From the NCBI RefSeq assembly GCF_000241325.1, contig NZ_BAEI01000009.1, positions 29,192 to 93,191 of the forward strand: a DNA stretch of 64,000 bases, given 5' to 3'. Position numbers and translations under genes: made by a program. The notes beneath the pieces are model-generated. The model was not told the origin of the DNA. It did not search any database and saw only the letters and a list, made by a program, of their open reading frames with translations. The DNA is from Gordonia polyisoprenivorans NBRC 16320 = JCM 10675 (GTDB lineage Bacteria > Actinomycetota > Actinomycetes > Mycobacteriales > Mycobacteriaceae). Shown here in pieces: positions 17,732 through 28,637 of the stretch (position 1 is its first letter; every line of letters begins with the position of its first letter).

Positions 17732-19921
17732 ATGTCTGACCGGATCACCGTCAACGGCTTGCAGGTCTCTCGAGTCCTCTACGACTTCGTCAACGATGAG
17801 GCGTTGCCGGGCACCGGTGTGGACGCCGACACCTTCTGGTCCGGAGCCGCCGAGATCGTCGCCGACCTCGCACCGAAGAACAAGGCGCTGCTCGCCGTCC
17901 GCGACGATCTGCAGGCCAAGATCGACACCTGGCACCGCGACCATCAGGGCGCCGACTTCTCCGACGCCACCACCTTCGGTGAGTACAAGGATTTCCTCAC
18001 CGAGATCGGCTACCTCGTGCCGGTGCCCGACGACTTCCAGATCAGCACCACCGGCGTCGATCGCGAGATCAGCGAGACCGCAGGCCCACAGCTGGTGGTG
18101 CCGGTCCTCAACGCCCGCTTCGCGCTCAATGCCTCCAACGCCCGCTGGGGTTCGCTGTACGACGCCCTCTACGGCACCGACGTCATCCCGGAGACCGACG
18201 GCGCGGAGAAGGGCAAGTCCTACAACAAGGTTCGCGGCGACAAGGTCATCGCGTACGCAAAGGACTTCCTGGACAAGGCAGTTCCGCTCGAACAATGTAG
18301 CTACACCGACGTGACCGCGTTCACCGTCGACAACGGCGCGCTGTCGGTGACACTGGCCGACGGATCGACGGCCACCCTCGCCGACCCGTCGGCGTTCGCC
18401 GGTTATCGCGGACAGGCCTCCTCGCCGTCGTCGATCCTGTTGCGCCACAACGGCCTCTACCTCGACATCGAGATCGACCCGAACTCCCCCATCGGCTCCA
18501 CCGACCCGGCGGGCATCAAGGACGTGGTCATGGAGTCGGCGATCACCACGATCATGGACTTCGAGGACTCCGTCGCCGCGGTCGACGCCGACGACAAGGT
18601 GCTCGGCTACCGCAACTGGCTCGGCCTGAACAAGGGCGACCTGGCCGAAGAGGTGACCAAGGGCGGCAAGAGCTTCACCCGCCGCCTCAATCCCAACCGC
18701 GAGTACACCGGACCCGACGGGACCGGCTTCGACCTGCACGGCCGCTCGCTGCTGTTCGTCCGCAACGTCGGTCACCTGATGACCAACCCCGCGATCCTCG
18801 ACGCCGACGGCAACGAGGTCCCCGAGGGCATCCTCGACGCCCTGGTCACCTCGCTGGCCGCCATCCACGGACTGTCCACCCAATCGGGTGTGCAGAACTC
18901 CCGGACCGGGTCCATCTACATCGTCAAGCCGAAGATGCACGGGCCCGACGAGGTCGCCTTCACCGTCGAGTTGTTCGGTCGCGTCGAGCAGGTCCTCGGC
19001 CTGCCGGAGAACACCCTCAAGGTCGGCATCATGGACGAGGAGCGCCGCACCACGGTGAACCTCAAGGCCGCGATCAAGGCCGCCGAGAAGCGGGTGGTGT
19101 TCATCAACACCGGCTTCCTCGACCGCACCGGCGACGAGATCCACACCTCGATGGAGGCCGGCGCCATGATCCGCAAGGGCGAGATGAAGAAGCAGAAGTG
19201 GATTCTCGCCTACGAGGACTTCAACGTCGACACCGGTTTGGCCGCCGGCCTGCAGCACAAGGCGCAGATCGGCAAGGGCATGTGGGCGATGACCGATCTG
19301 ATGGCCGACATGGTCGAGCAGAAGATCGGCCAGCCCAAGGCCGGCGCGACGACCGCGTGGGTGCCCTCACCGACGGCGGCGACGCTGCACGCCATGCACT
19401 ACCACCTCGTCGACGTCTTCGAGCGCCAGGATGAGATCGCCAAGCGGGATCCGGCCTCGGTCGATGACATCCTCACCATCCCGCTCGCCCCGAGGACCGA
19501 TTGGTCCGACGAGGAGAAGCGCGAGGAGCTCGACAACAACTGCCAGTCCATCCTCGGCTACGTGGTGCGTTGGATCGACCACGGTGTCGGCTGCTCCAAG
19601 GTCCCCGACATCCACGACATCGCACTGATGGAAGACCGTGCGACGCTGCGCATCTCGAGTCAGCTCCTCGCCAACTGGATTCGGCACGGCATCGTGACCG
19701 CCGACGACGTGGTCGACGCGCTCAAGCGGATGGCCCCGGTGGTCGACCGACAGAACGAGGGCGACCCGGATTACCGGCCGATGGCCCCGGACTTCGACAG
19801 CAACATCGCCTGGCAGGCCGCCAAGGAGCTGATCCTGGAGGGCACCACCCAGCCCAGTGGCTACACCGAGCCGATCCTGCATCGCCGCCGCCGCGAGTAC
19901 AAAGCGGCTGCTCAGGGCTGA
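17732..19921 (+). CDS. glcB: Malate synthase G
   Basis: A 729-residue monomeric malate synthase condensing glyoxylate with acetyl-CoA to malate and CoA. Characteristic segments include [20 protein letters not shown] (Mg ligand and catalytic region), [28 protein letters not shown] and, near the C-terminus, [21 protein letters not shown] with the catalytic Asp. Length is normal for isoform G. The start chosen is ATG 17732 ([20 protein letters not shown]) behind GAAGGAAGG. The open frame 14 codons upstream is not supported. No isocitrate lyase is in the window. The gene corresponds to Rv1837c. Confidence 0.97.
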   Translation: MSDRITVNGLQVSRVLYDFVNDEALPGTGVDADTFWSGAAEIVADLAPKNKALLAVRDDLQAKIDTWHRDHQGADFSDATTFGEYKDFLTEIGYLVPVPDDFQISTTGVDREISETAGPQLVVPVLNARFALNASNARWGSLYDALYGTDVIPETDGAEKGKSYNKVRGDKVIAYAKDFLDKAVPLEQCSYTDVTAFTVDNGALSVTLADGSTATLADPSAFAGYRGQASSPSSILLRHNGLYLDIEIDPNSPIGSTDPAGIKDVVMESAITTIMDFEDSVAAVDADDKVLGYRNWLGLNKGDLAEEVTKGGKSFTRRLNPNREYTGPDGTGFDLHGRSLLFVRNVGHLMTNPAILDADGNEVPEGILDALVTSLAAIHGLSTQSGVQNSRTGSIYIVKPKMHGPDEVAFTVELFGRVEQVLGLPENTLKVGIMDEERRTTVNLKAAIKAAEKRVVFINTGFLDRTGDEIHTSMEAGAMIRKGEMKKQKWILAYEDFNVDTGLAAGLQHKAQIGKGMWAMTDLMADMVEQKIGQPKAGATTAWVPSPTAATLHAMHYHLVDVFERQDEIAKRDPASVDDILTIPLAPRTDWSDEEKREELDNNCQSILGYVVRWIDHGVGCSKVPDIHDIALMEDRATLRISSQLLANWIRHGIVTADDVVDALKRMAPVVDRQNEGDPDYRPMAPDFDSNIAWQAAKELILEGTTQPSGYTEPILHRRRREYKAAAQG

Positions 19922-20002
19922 TTCGGCGCTGCGTGAGGTTCCGACCGGCCCTGATATGCCATAGGGTGTGCCCGGGCCGGTCGGACAACGGAGGACCAAC
20001 GG

Positions 20003-21193
20003 GTGGCACACCATCGCGTCGACGATGACAAGAACAGGTTGCGGCATCGCGGGGTGAGCCGCGGCCTGGTCATGGTTCTGCTGTCGGCGATCCTGATCGC
20101 CGCGTGTGTGGTGGTGTGGTTCCGCATCGGTGATCACGTCGACCGCGAGGCCGACGCCGCGGCCGCACAATGCGTCGACGGCCCGGCCACGGTAACCGTC
20201 CTCGCCGACCCCGACATCGCGCCGGGACTCGAGGCCATCGCGCAGGCCTATTCGGCGACCAACCCGGTGGTACGCGACCACTGTGTCCGCATCGCGGTCG
20301 CCGCACGCGACGCCAAGATCACTCTCGACGGTCTGACCGGCAGCTGGGACACCGCATCGATGGGTCCGTATCCAGCCGCGTGGGTACCACAGTCGTCGGT
20401 GTGGGCCGCCCAGCTCACGACCGCCAAACCCGATCTCGTGGACGGCGATCCCGATTCGCTGGTCACCTCGCCGGTGGTGCTCGCGACCGCTCCGGAACTC
20501 GGGGCCAAGCTCACCGGCCAACTCGACTGGGGACAGCTCCCGACGCTGCAGAGTCGCGACGACAGTCTCGACGACCTCGGGCTGCGCGGCTGGGGGTCGT
20601 TGCGCATGTCGATGCCGCGTGAGGGCCAATCGGATCCGAGTGTCCTCGCCGCGCAGGCGGTGGCGATGCGGGTGACCCACAGTGTCGGCACCCTGACCGC
20701 TGCCGACGCCGCCTCGACGCGGGTGTCCTCGAGCATCGACGCACTCACCCGGACCGCTCCGCGGTCCCCCGATGGCTCGCCGGCGGGAGCGGCGACTGCG
20801 ATTGCCACGGCCACGGACCCGGCGAGTGCACCCATTCATGCCGTGCCGATCACCGAACAGCGGCTGTATCAGCTGACCAAGGACGACGCCAAGGCCCGGC
20901 TCGCCGAGGTGATCCCCGACGGGCCGACCCCGATCGCCGACTTCCCCGTCCTCCACCTCAAGGGTGATCAGGTACCGCAGTTCGCCGCAGCCGCGATCTC
21001 CGAATTCCTCGGCTACGCCGAGAAACCCGAACACCTGCGGGCGCTGACCGGCCTCGGCTTCCGCGGCGACGCCCCGCTACCGCCGAAGACCGCGACGGTC
21101 GCCTTCCCGATGACCGACGATCCGATGCCCAATCCGGAGGATCAGGCCATCGTCACGATCAACAAGCTCGTGTACGGCACCAACGCGGGCTGA
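20003..21193 (+). CDS. Membrane-anchored extracytoplasmic solute-binding-like protein (short Rv1836c relative)
   Basis: A 396-residue protein starting at GTG 20003 after GGAGGACC. A cytoplasmic His/Arg-rich lead is followed by one transmembrane helix (about 19-38, VMVLLSAILIAACVVVWF). The outside part resembles a periplasmic binding-protein lobe (ATVTVLADPDIAPGLEAIAQAY, then DTASMGPYPAAWVPQSSVWA). In many actinobacteria, including Rv1836c, this lobe is followed by a von Willebrand A domain. Here the protein ends without any DxSxS MIDAS motif, so it is either a naturally short form or has lost that half. Ligand unknown. Confidence 0.65.
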   Translation: MAHHRVDDDKNRLRHRGVSRGLVMVLLSAILIAACVVVWFRIGDHVDREADAAAAQCVDGPATVTVLADPDIAPGLEAIAQAYSATNPVVRDHCVRIAVAARDAKITLDGLTGSWDTASMGPYPAAWVPQSSVWAAQLTTAKPDLVDGDPDSLVTSPVVLATAPELGAKLTGQLDWGQLPTLQSRDDSLDDLGLRGWGSLRMSMPREGQSDPSVLAAQAVAMRVTHSVGTLTAADAASTRVSSSIDALTRTAPRSPDGSPAGAATAIATATDPASAPIHAVPITEQRLYQLTKDDAKARLAEVIPDGPTPIADFPVLHLKGDQVPQFAAAAISEFLGYAEKPEHLRALTGLGFRGDAPLPPKTATVAFPMTDDPMPNPEDQAIVTINKLVYGTNAG

Positions 21194-21224
21194 CGGCCGC
21201 CCGGGTTGTCCTCAGCCACCGGTA

Positions 21225-24167
<2,943 letters not shown>

Positions 24168-24245
24168 GACGGGACCTCTCACGGGATCCGGACACCGGAT
24201 CGTTCGGTCCTCCCCCTCTGTCATGCCGCGGATCGCAGATCCGGC

Positions 24246-24448
24246 CGGCGCCTGAGAGATTCGGCCGTACGCGGCGTCACCGACGCGTCTGGCCTTTCAC
24301 CGTGGGCGGACGAGTGGCTCGTCACTTTCCAGAGACGCCGTCGTCCATCACGGTCCGGGTGCCTGAGAGTTTGACGGAGAGGTATTGCTCCTTCGGCGGT
24401 CACCGCGTGACCTCGTATCCGAGGCGTGGACGGCGACGCTCTCCCGTG
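24246..24448 (-). promoter_or_regulatory. Tandem glycine riboswitch (gcvT RNA) in the gcvP leader
   Basis: Transcribed leftward, the leader holds two glycine aptamers. Aptamer 1 (about 24448 down to 24359) shows GGGAGAGC, then GCCGAAGGAGCAA, then AACTCTCAGGCA. Aptamer 2 (about 24338 down to 24246) shows TCTCTGGAAAGTG, then GGTGAAAGGCC, then GAATCTCTCAGGCGCC. These are the conserved core elements of the gcvT motif in the right order and spacing, ending about 80 bases before the gcvP start. Glycine binding should activate gcvP. The same riboswitch is known upstream of mycobacterial gcvB. Confidence 0.93.
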
Positions 24449-24513
24449 ATGCAGCGGCGCCCGCCCAGTCTACCGTCGGGTAACCCCGCCGGGTGCAGCG
24501 CGCCACGAGGTGG

Positions 24514-25131
24514 CTATCCGGTGCGGCGCGTGCGGCTCTTGCGACGTGCGGCGAGCTCGTCCTCCGGAGCGGTCTCGGTGACGCCGCCGTCGGCCCGTTC
24601 ACCGGGGAAGTCGGAGATGGTGCCGGTGAGTTCGCGCATGGCTCCGCTCACCGCGATCCCGAAGACGCCCTGACCACCCTGGAGCAGGTCGACGACTTCT
24701 TCGGCAGAGGTGCACTCGTAGACCGTCGTCCCGTCCGAGAACAGGGTGATCCGCGCGAGGTCCTCGACCCCCCGCTGACGCAGGTGGTCGACCGCGACAC
24801 GGATGTTCTGCAGCGAGATCCCGGTGTCGAGCAGACGTTTGACGATCTTGAGGACCAGGACGTCCTTGAACGAGTAGAGCCGTTGACTGCCGGACCCGGC
24901 GGCACCGCGAATCGACGGGACGACCAGCGAGGTCCGTGCCCAGTAGTCGAGCTGACGGTAGGTGATGCCGGCGATCTGGCAGGCGCTCGGGCCGCGGTAG
25001 CCGATCAGCTCGTCGGGCACCGTGTCGTTGGGGAACAGGCCGGGAGCGATGTCCTCCAGGCTTCCCTGCGTCGCCGTTCGCGGCGCGCCACGATCCCCGC
25101 TCGCACCGTTGTCCATCGGCTGATCGCCCAC
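24514..25131 (-). CDS. MerR-family regulator, Rv1830-like
   Basis: A 205-residue MerR-type protein. The HTH begins near residue 45 with YRGPSACQIAGITYRQLDYW and continues through SQRLYSFKDVLVLKIVKRLLDTGISLQNIRVAV, the second helix and the coiled-coil start. The C-terminal region is short, with no Cys metal site. The Lys/Arg-rich end (RRKSRTRRTG) is typical of this actinobacterial group. The M. tuberculosis homologue Rv1830 has been linked to post-antibiotic growth recovery (resR). It keeps the mycobacterial position beside DUF151 and upstream of gcvP. Confidence 0.87.
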   Translation of the reverse strand: MGDQPMDNGASGDRGAPRTATQGSLEDIAPGLFPNDTVPDELIGYRGPSACQIAGITYRQLDYWARTSLVVPSIRGAAGSGSQRLYSFKDVLVLKIVKRLLDTGISLQNIRVAVDHLRQRGVEDLARITLFSDGTTVYECTSAEEVVDLLQGGQGVFGIAVSGAMRELTGTISDFPGERADGGVTETAPEDELAARRKSRTRRTG

Positions 25132-25316
25132 TGCAGACTCCTCGCCACACCTTGAGAACCGGTCGGACGGGCATGCACTTAGTCGGCCACCCTCGGTGGT
25201 CTACTGTACGCGCCCGCGCGCCGATCGATGTCCTGCTCGCCACGGATGTCCTGCGGCGATCCGGCACTGACGCTATGCCTGCCGACGACTCCGAATCAAC
25301 GCGACGCGCCAGGAGG

Positions 25317-25333
25317 CTCAACCTCTACTTGAG
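25317..25333. promoter_or_regulatory. MerR/SoxR-like inverted repeat upstream of the MerR gene
   Basis: CTCAACCTCTACTTGAG has perfect CTCAA/TTGAG arms separated by seven bases. It lies in the 285-base gap between the DUF151 gene and the Rv1830-like regulator, about 190 bases before the latter's start. MerR-type regulators bind CTCAAG-rich dyads (compare soxS), so it is a reasonable auto-regulatory site. The rest of this gap shows nothing I can assign. Confidence 0.4.
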
Positions 25334-25415
25334 ATGGAGGCAGACGGAGACCAGACGGTTGCCGATCCGTGATGTGTCGCTCCCGCCGATGGCGAAACCG
25401 ATCGCCTCACGCGGA

Positions 25416-25916
25416 TCAGGCGCCGCCGCTCGCCTTGAAGTCGTCGGGTGAGACGTTGTCGAGGAACTCCTTGAACTTCTCGACCTCGTCGTCCTTCTCG
25501 TTCGGCGCCTCGTCGGTGTCCTCGTCCGGGATGAGCAGACCCGCCTCGGCGAGGACCTCCTCGTCGGCGATGATCGGGACCTCGGCACGCATGGCGACCG
25601 CGATCGAATCCGATGGGCGCGCCGATACCCGGAGGTCGTTGGCGAAGACCATCTCGGCGTAGAAGGTGCCCTCTTGCATGTCGACGATGCGTACCTCGAC
25701 GAGGGTCTGCCCGAACTCCTCGATGAGGTTCACGATCAGATCATGGGTCAACGGCCTCGGCGGCTCGATCCCCTTCTGCCGCAGCGCGATCGACGCGGCT
25801 TCACTCTGCCCGATCCAGATCGGCAGATATCGTGCGCCGTCGACCTCACGCAGCAACAACACGGGCTGACTCTGTGGCGGCTCGACGCGGATACCGACCA
25901 CGCGCATTTCGCTCAT
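25416..25916 (-). CDS. DUF151 / bifunctional nuclease family protein, Rv1829-like
   Basis: A 166-residue cytoplasmic protein of the DUF151 (bifunctional nuclease, BFN) family. Typical blocks are VVGIRVEPPQSQPVLLLRE, LPIWIGQSEAASIALRQKG, EVRIVDMQEGTFYAEM and SARPSDSIAVAMRAEVPI. The C-terminal VEKFKEFLDNVSPDDFKAS tail is shared with the mycobacterial protein. Its biochemical role in actinobacteria is not established; plant members have nuclease activity. The start chosen is ATG 25916 (MSEMRVVG) eight bases after GGAGG; another in-frame ATG lies five codons upstream. Confidence 0.9.
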   Translation of the reverse strand: MSEMRVVGIRVEPPQSQPVLLLREVDGARYLPIWIGQSEAASIALRQKGIEPPRPLTHDLIVNLIEEFGQTLVEVRIVDMQEGTFYAEMVFANDLRVSARPSDSIAVAMRAEVPIIADEEVLAEAGLLIPDEDTDEAPNEKDDEVEKFKEFLDNVSPDDFKASGGA

Positions 25917-26057
25917 GTCATGCACCTCCACCCGATGACGACGGAACCGATTCTCTCGTGACCCGATGGGTCCTTCTCGACGCTACACCGCACCGCCGCC
26001 ACACGAAGGTCGAGTCGGTCCGACCGGACGATCGGGCCGGGCGTCAGAACGCCGACG

Positions 26058-26783
26058 TCAGTCCAAGACGTCCCGCACGGCAGCCTTGACCAGCTGGGTG
26101 TGCAGGGTGACCGAGAGGGCCGCGATCTCGCGCACCAACTCCTCGGCGCGATCGCGGGCACCGGTGCCCTTGCCCTTGGCGATCGGGCTGGCGATCTGGG
26201 CGACCAGCCCGGCCTCACGGTCGGCGGAGACCTTGAACGCGCGCAGGTGTCGTGTCTCGACGCCGTAGCTCGCCAGTGCCGCAGCGGCTTCCACCAATCG
26301 CACCGCGTCCTCGTCGAAGAACCCGGCGGGGCCGGGCGTCAGCAGGCCACTGCGTTGGAGTTCGGTCACGAACGCCGAGTCCACACCCGTGCGTTCGATC
26401 AACGACTCCCGTGACACCCGGTCCGCGCGGGAACCGAAGTCGGTGGCCGGCGCCACCGCCGAGCGAGCCGACGACAGCAACCGCGTGCCGTTGCCGGTGG
26501 ACCCGTCGTTGCCGTGATCGATCGAGTCGAGTTGCTCCTTGATGACCTTCAGCGGCAGATAGCGATCACGCTGCGCGGTCAGCACGAAGCGCAGTCGATC
26601 GCAGTCCGCCTGGCTGAATCTGCGATAGCCCGACGGTGCACGCTCCGGACTGATCAATCCCTCGGACTCGAGGAATCGGATCTTGGAGATGGTGACGTCG
26701 GGAAAGTCCTCACGCAGCAGTGCGAGGACCGACCCGATGGACATCGGTCCGTCGCCGCGCTGCCCTGCTGGGGAGGCCGGCAC
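26058..26783 (-). CDS. ftsR: MerR-family regulator, FtsR/Rv1828-like
   Basis: A 241-residue MerR-type regulator starting at GTG 26783, four bases after garA. The HTH reads SIGSVLALLREDFPDVTISK, then IRFLESEGLISPERAPSGYR, followed by LRFVLTAQRDRYLPLKVIKE. A second helical domain (about 115-230) includes TELQRSGLLTPGPAGFFDED. Homologues are Rv1828 and the Corynebacterium regulator FtsR, which activates ftsZ, so cell division control is the best guess for its role. It is transcribed with garA. Confidence 0.87.
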   Translation of the reverse strand: MPASPAGQRGDGPMSIGSVLALLREDFPDVTISKIRFLESEGLISPERAPSGYRRFSQADCDRLRFVLTAQRDRYLPLKVIKEQLDSIDHGNDGSTGNGTRLLSSARSAVAPATDFGSRADRVSRESLIERTGVDSAFVTELQRSGLLTPGPAGFFDEDAVRLVEAAAALASYGVETRHLRAFKVSADREAGLVAQIASPIAKGKGTGARDRAEELVREIAALSVTLHTQLVKAAVRDVLD

Positions 26784-26787
26784 GTGC

Positions 26788-27234
26788 CTAGGAAGCGGAA
26801 CCGTCGCGCGGGCCGCTCAGGAATACGAGCCGGAACTTGCCGATCTGGACCTCGTCGCCGTTGCTCAGCGTCGCGGTGTCGACCGGTTCGCGGTTGACGT
26901 AGGTGCCGTTGAGGCTGCCCACGTCGACGACCTGGAACTCGGCGTCGGACAGCCGGAACTCGGCGTGCCGGCGGCTCACGGTGACGTCGTCGAGGAAGAT
27001 GTCGCTGTCGGGGTGGCGGCCCGCGGACGTGGTCGCCTGGTCGAGCAGGAACCGGGATCCGGCGTTCGGACCACGCTTGACGACAAGCAGCGCCGTGCCG
27101 GGTGAGAGTCGCTCGACCCCGGTGTCGGCGGGCTCACTCGAGGTGCCGGCCGAGTCGAGTTCGTTGATGAACTCCTCGCGGAAGACCGACGTGGTCTCCA
27201 CGGGCGCCTCGAAGTCCTTGTCGTTATCGCTCAC
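26788..27234 (-). CDS. garA: GarA, FHA-domain regulator of 2-oxoglutarate metabolism
   Basis: A 148-residue protein starting at GTG 27234 behind GAAGGAGAG. Residues 13-16 are ETTS within ETTSVFREEF, the phosphorylation motif of GarA and OdhI (two adjacent Thr, targets of PknB and PknG in M. tuberculosis). The FHA domain spans about 50-140, with GR at 72-73, SRRH at 87-90 and SLNGTYVN at 107-114. Unphosphorylated GarA inhibits the 2-oxoglutarate dehydrogenase complex and NAD-glutamate dehydrogenase, and activates glutamate synthase. Phosphorylation makes the FHA domain bind its own tail and switches this off. Confidence 0.95.
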   Translation of the reverse strand: MSDNDKDFEAPVETTSVFREEFINELDSAGTSSEPADTGVERLSPGTALLVVKRGPNAGSRFLLDQATTSAGRHPDSDIFLDDVTVSRRHAEFRLSDAEFQVVDVGSLNGTYVNREPVDTATLSNGDEVQIGKFRLVFLSGPRDGSAS

Positions 27235-27559
27235 TATCTCTCCTTCGTCGTCCGAAGTGCGCTGTTGTCGATCGCGGCGCCGTCGAGGCGCTCGGCCGCG
27301 TCCGAAGCGGGTCGGGGAACCGGGTACCCGACGCACGGGGCGTCGGTTCGGTCGCACCTGTCGGCGCCCGAATCCAACCTACCGTTTCGCGCCGACCCCG
27401 ACCCATCAGACCCGGCAGACACCGATTGATCATAGCCGCCCGGATCCGCCGACCACGACCGTTGGGGAGCGTTTCGGCGTTACGCCACCGCGTATCCGGT
27501 GGATCGGGCCGGCTGCCGTCCCTCGGGGCGAGGCCGACGCGATGCCGCCGTGTCGCCGC
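27235..27559. other. Intergenic region between gcvH and garA
   Basis: This 325-base gap holds the GAAGGAG ribosome site of garA at its left edge and presumably the garA promoter. Frames through it carry no recognisable domain. I found no convincing tRNA, hairpin terminator or repeat. In mycobacteria garA also follows gcvH closely, so the gap is somewhat longer here. Confidence 0.4.
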
Positions 27560-27964
27560 TCAGCCGTCGATGACCTGCCGGTATCCGTCGGCGTCGAGCA
27601 GGTCGCCCAGTTGTGCGTCGAGTTCGCCGGATTCCTCGACCGCGATCTCCACGAGCCAACCGGCTTCGTAGGGTTCGGAATTGACCAGATCCGGCGTCGA
27701 CTCGAGTTCGTCGTTGACGGCCGCGATCGTCCCGTTGAGGGGCCCGAAGATGTCGGAGACACTCTTGGTCGACTCGACCTCGGCAAACGACTCGCCGGCC
27801 TCCACGTCCGACCCGACGTCGGGCAACTGCACGAAGACGACGTCACCGAGCTGCTCCTGGGCGAAGTCGGTGATCCCGATCCGGACTGTCGTGGGCGAGA
27901 CCCGACGGACCCATTCATGCTCGGGCGTATAGGTCAACTCGGCCGGCACGTTGGTTTCGGTCAC
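27560..27964 (-). CDS. gcvH: Glycine cleavage system H protein
   Basis: A 134-residue lipoyl carrier protein that shuttles the aminomethyl intermediate between the P, T and L proteins. The lipoylated lysine is K67 in VESTKSVSD. Other conserved blocks are TPEHEWVR at the start, GITDFAQEQLGDVVFVQLPDVG, and a C-terminal SEPYEAGWLVEI. Length is standard. It lies upstream of garA and downstream of pgsA2 in reading order, as in mycobacteria, although the intervening Rv1823-Rv1825 genes are absent. Confidence 0.96.
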   Translation of the reverse strand: MTETNVPAELTYTPEHEWVRRVSPTTVRIGITDFAQEQLGDVVFVQLPDVGSDVEAGESFAEVESTKSVSDIFGPLNGTIAAVNDELESTPDLVNSEPYEAGWLVEIAVEESGELDAQLGDLLDADGYRQVIDG

Positions 27965-27992
27965 TGTGCCCCCTTTCTGTTCGTTCGAGACT

Positions 27993-28637
27993 TTAACCCG
28001 CTGCGGCCGAGGAGACGCGGTCGAGTCGCGGCATCATGCGCATCACCATGATCGTCTGGGCCCAATAGAGCACGAACGACCACAGATACATTCCGACGCC
28101 CCAGATCAGGAAGGCCCATCCGATCGGATAGCAGATGGTGCCGATCACCGAATCAAGTTGTCCGGCAAGCAGCCACGGGAAGGCGCTCATCAGGGCGAAG
28201 GTCGCGGCCTTGCCGACGTAGAGCACCGGCAGCGCCACCAGCCCGCGCGAACGCAGCAGCGGTGCGCTCGCGAACAACAGCACGTCCCGGGCGATGATGA
28301 CGCCGATCAACCACCACGGCACGAAGTCGCGCAGCCCGAAACAGATCGGGATGACCACGATGTAGAGGCGATCGGCGGCGGGGTCGAGCAGCTCGCCGAG
28401 TCGTGACGACTGGTCGAGCAGCCGGGCGAGTTTCCCGTCGAGCCAGTCGGTGACCCCGGAGACGAACAGCACGACGAACGCCCACCCGTCGGCCTTCTCG
28501 ACGATCACCAGCCAGATGAAGACCGGGATGAGGACCAGCCGCAAGACGCTGAGCGCGTTGGGCACGGTGAGGACGCGGTCGACGCCGGGCGCCGCTGCCG
28601 TCACCGGGCCGTCGTCGTCTCCCCCCGATCCGGTCAC
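27993..28637 (-). CDS. pgsA2: CDP-alcohol phosphatidyltransferase, PgsA2-like
   Basis: A 214-residue integral membrane enzyme of phospholipid synthesis. The family motif is fully present from residue 64: DWLDGKLAR, eight residues, G, three residues, D, three residues, D (ending DPAADR at 85-90). Hydrophobic segments at about 31-47, 50-65, 95-125, 140-160 and 170-195 give the expected six-helix membrane fold. Relatives make phosphatidylglycerophosphate or cardiolipin; the exact acceptor is not determined. Its GTG start overlaps the secA2 stop (GTGA), so the two are translationally coupled, as in the mycobacterial pair Rv1821-Rv1822. Confidence 0.9.
   Translation of the reverse strand: MTGSGGDDDGPVTAAAPGVDRVLTVPNALSVLRLVLIPVFIWLVIVEKADGWAFVVLFVSGVTDWLDGKLARLLDQSSRLGELLDPAADRLYIVVIPICFGLRDFVPWWLIGVIIARDVLLFASAPLLRSRGLVALPVLYVGKAATFALMSAFPWLLAGQLDSVIGTICYPIGWAFLIWGVGMYLWSFVLYWAQTIMVMRMMPRLDRVSSAAAG

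Noticed and set aside
17483..19258. 591-codon minus-strand frame across glcB
   Set aside because: Antisense to malate synthase G, with no recognisable domain; an artefact of GC-rich codon structure.
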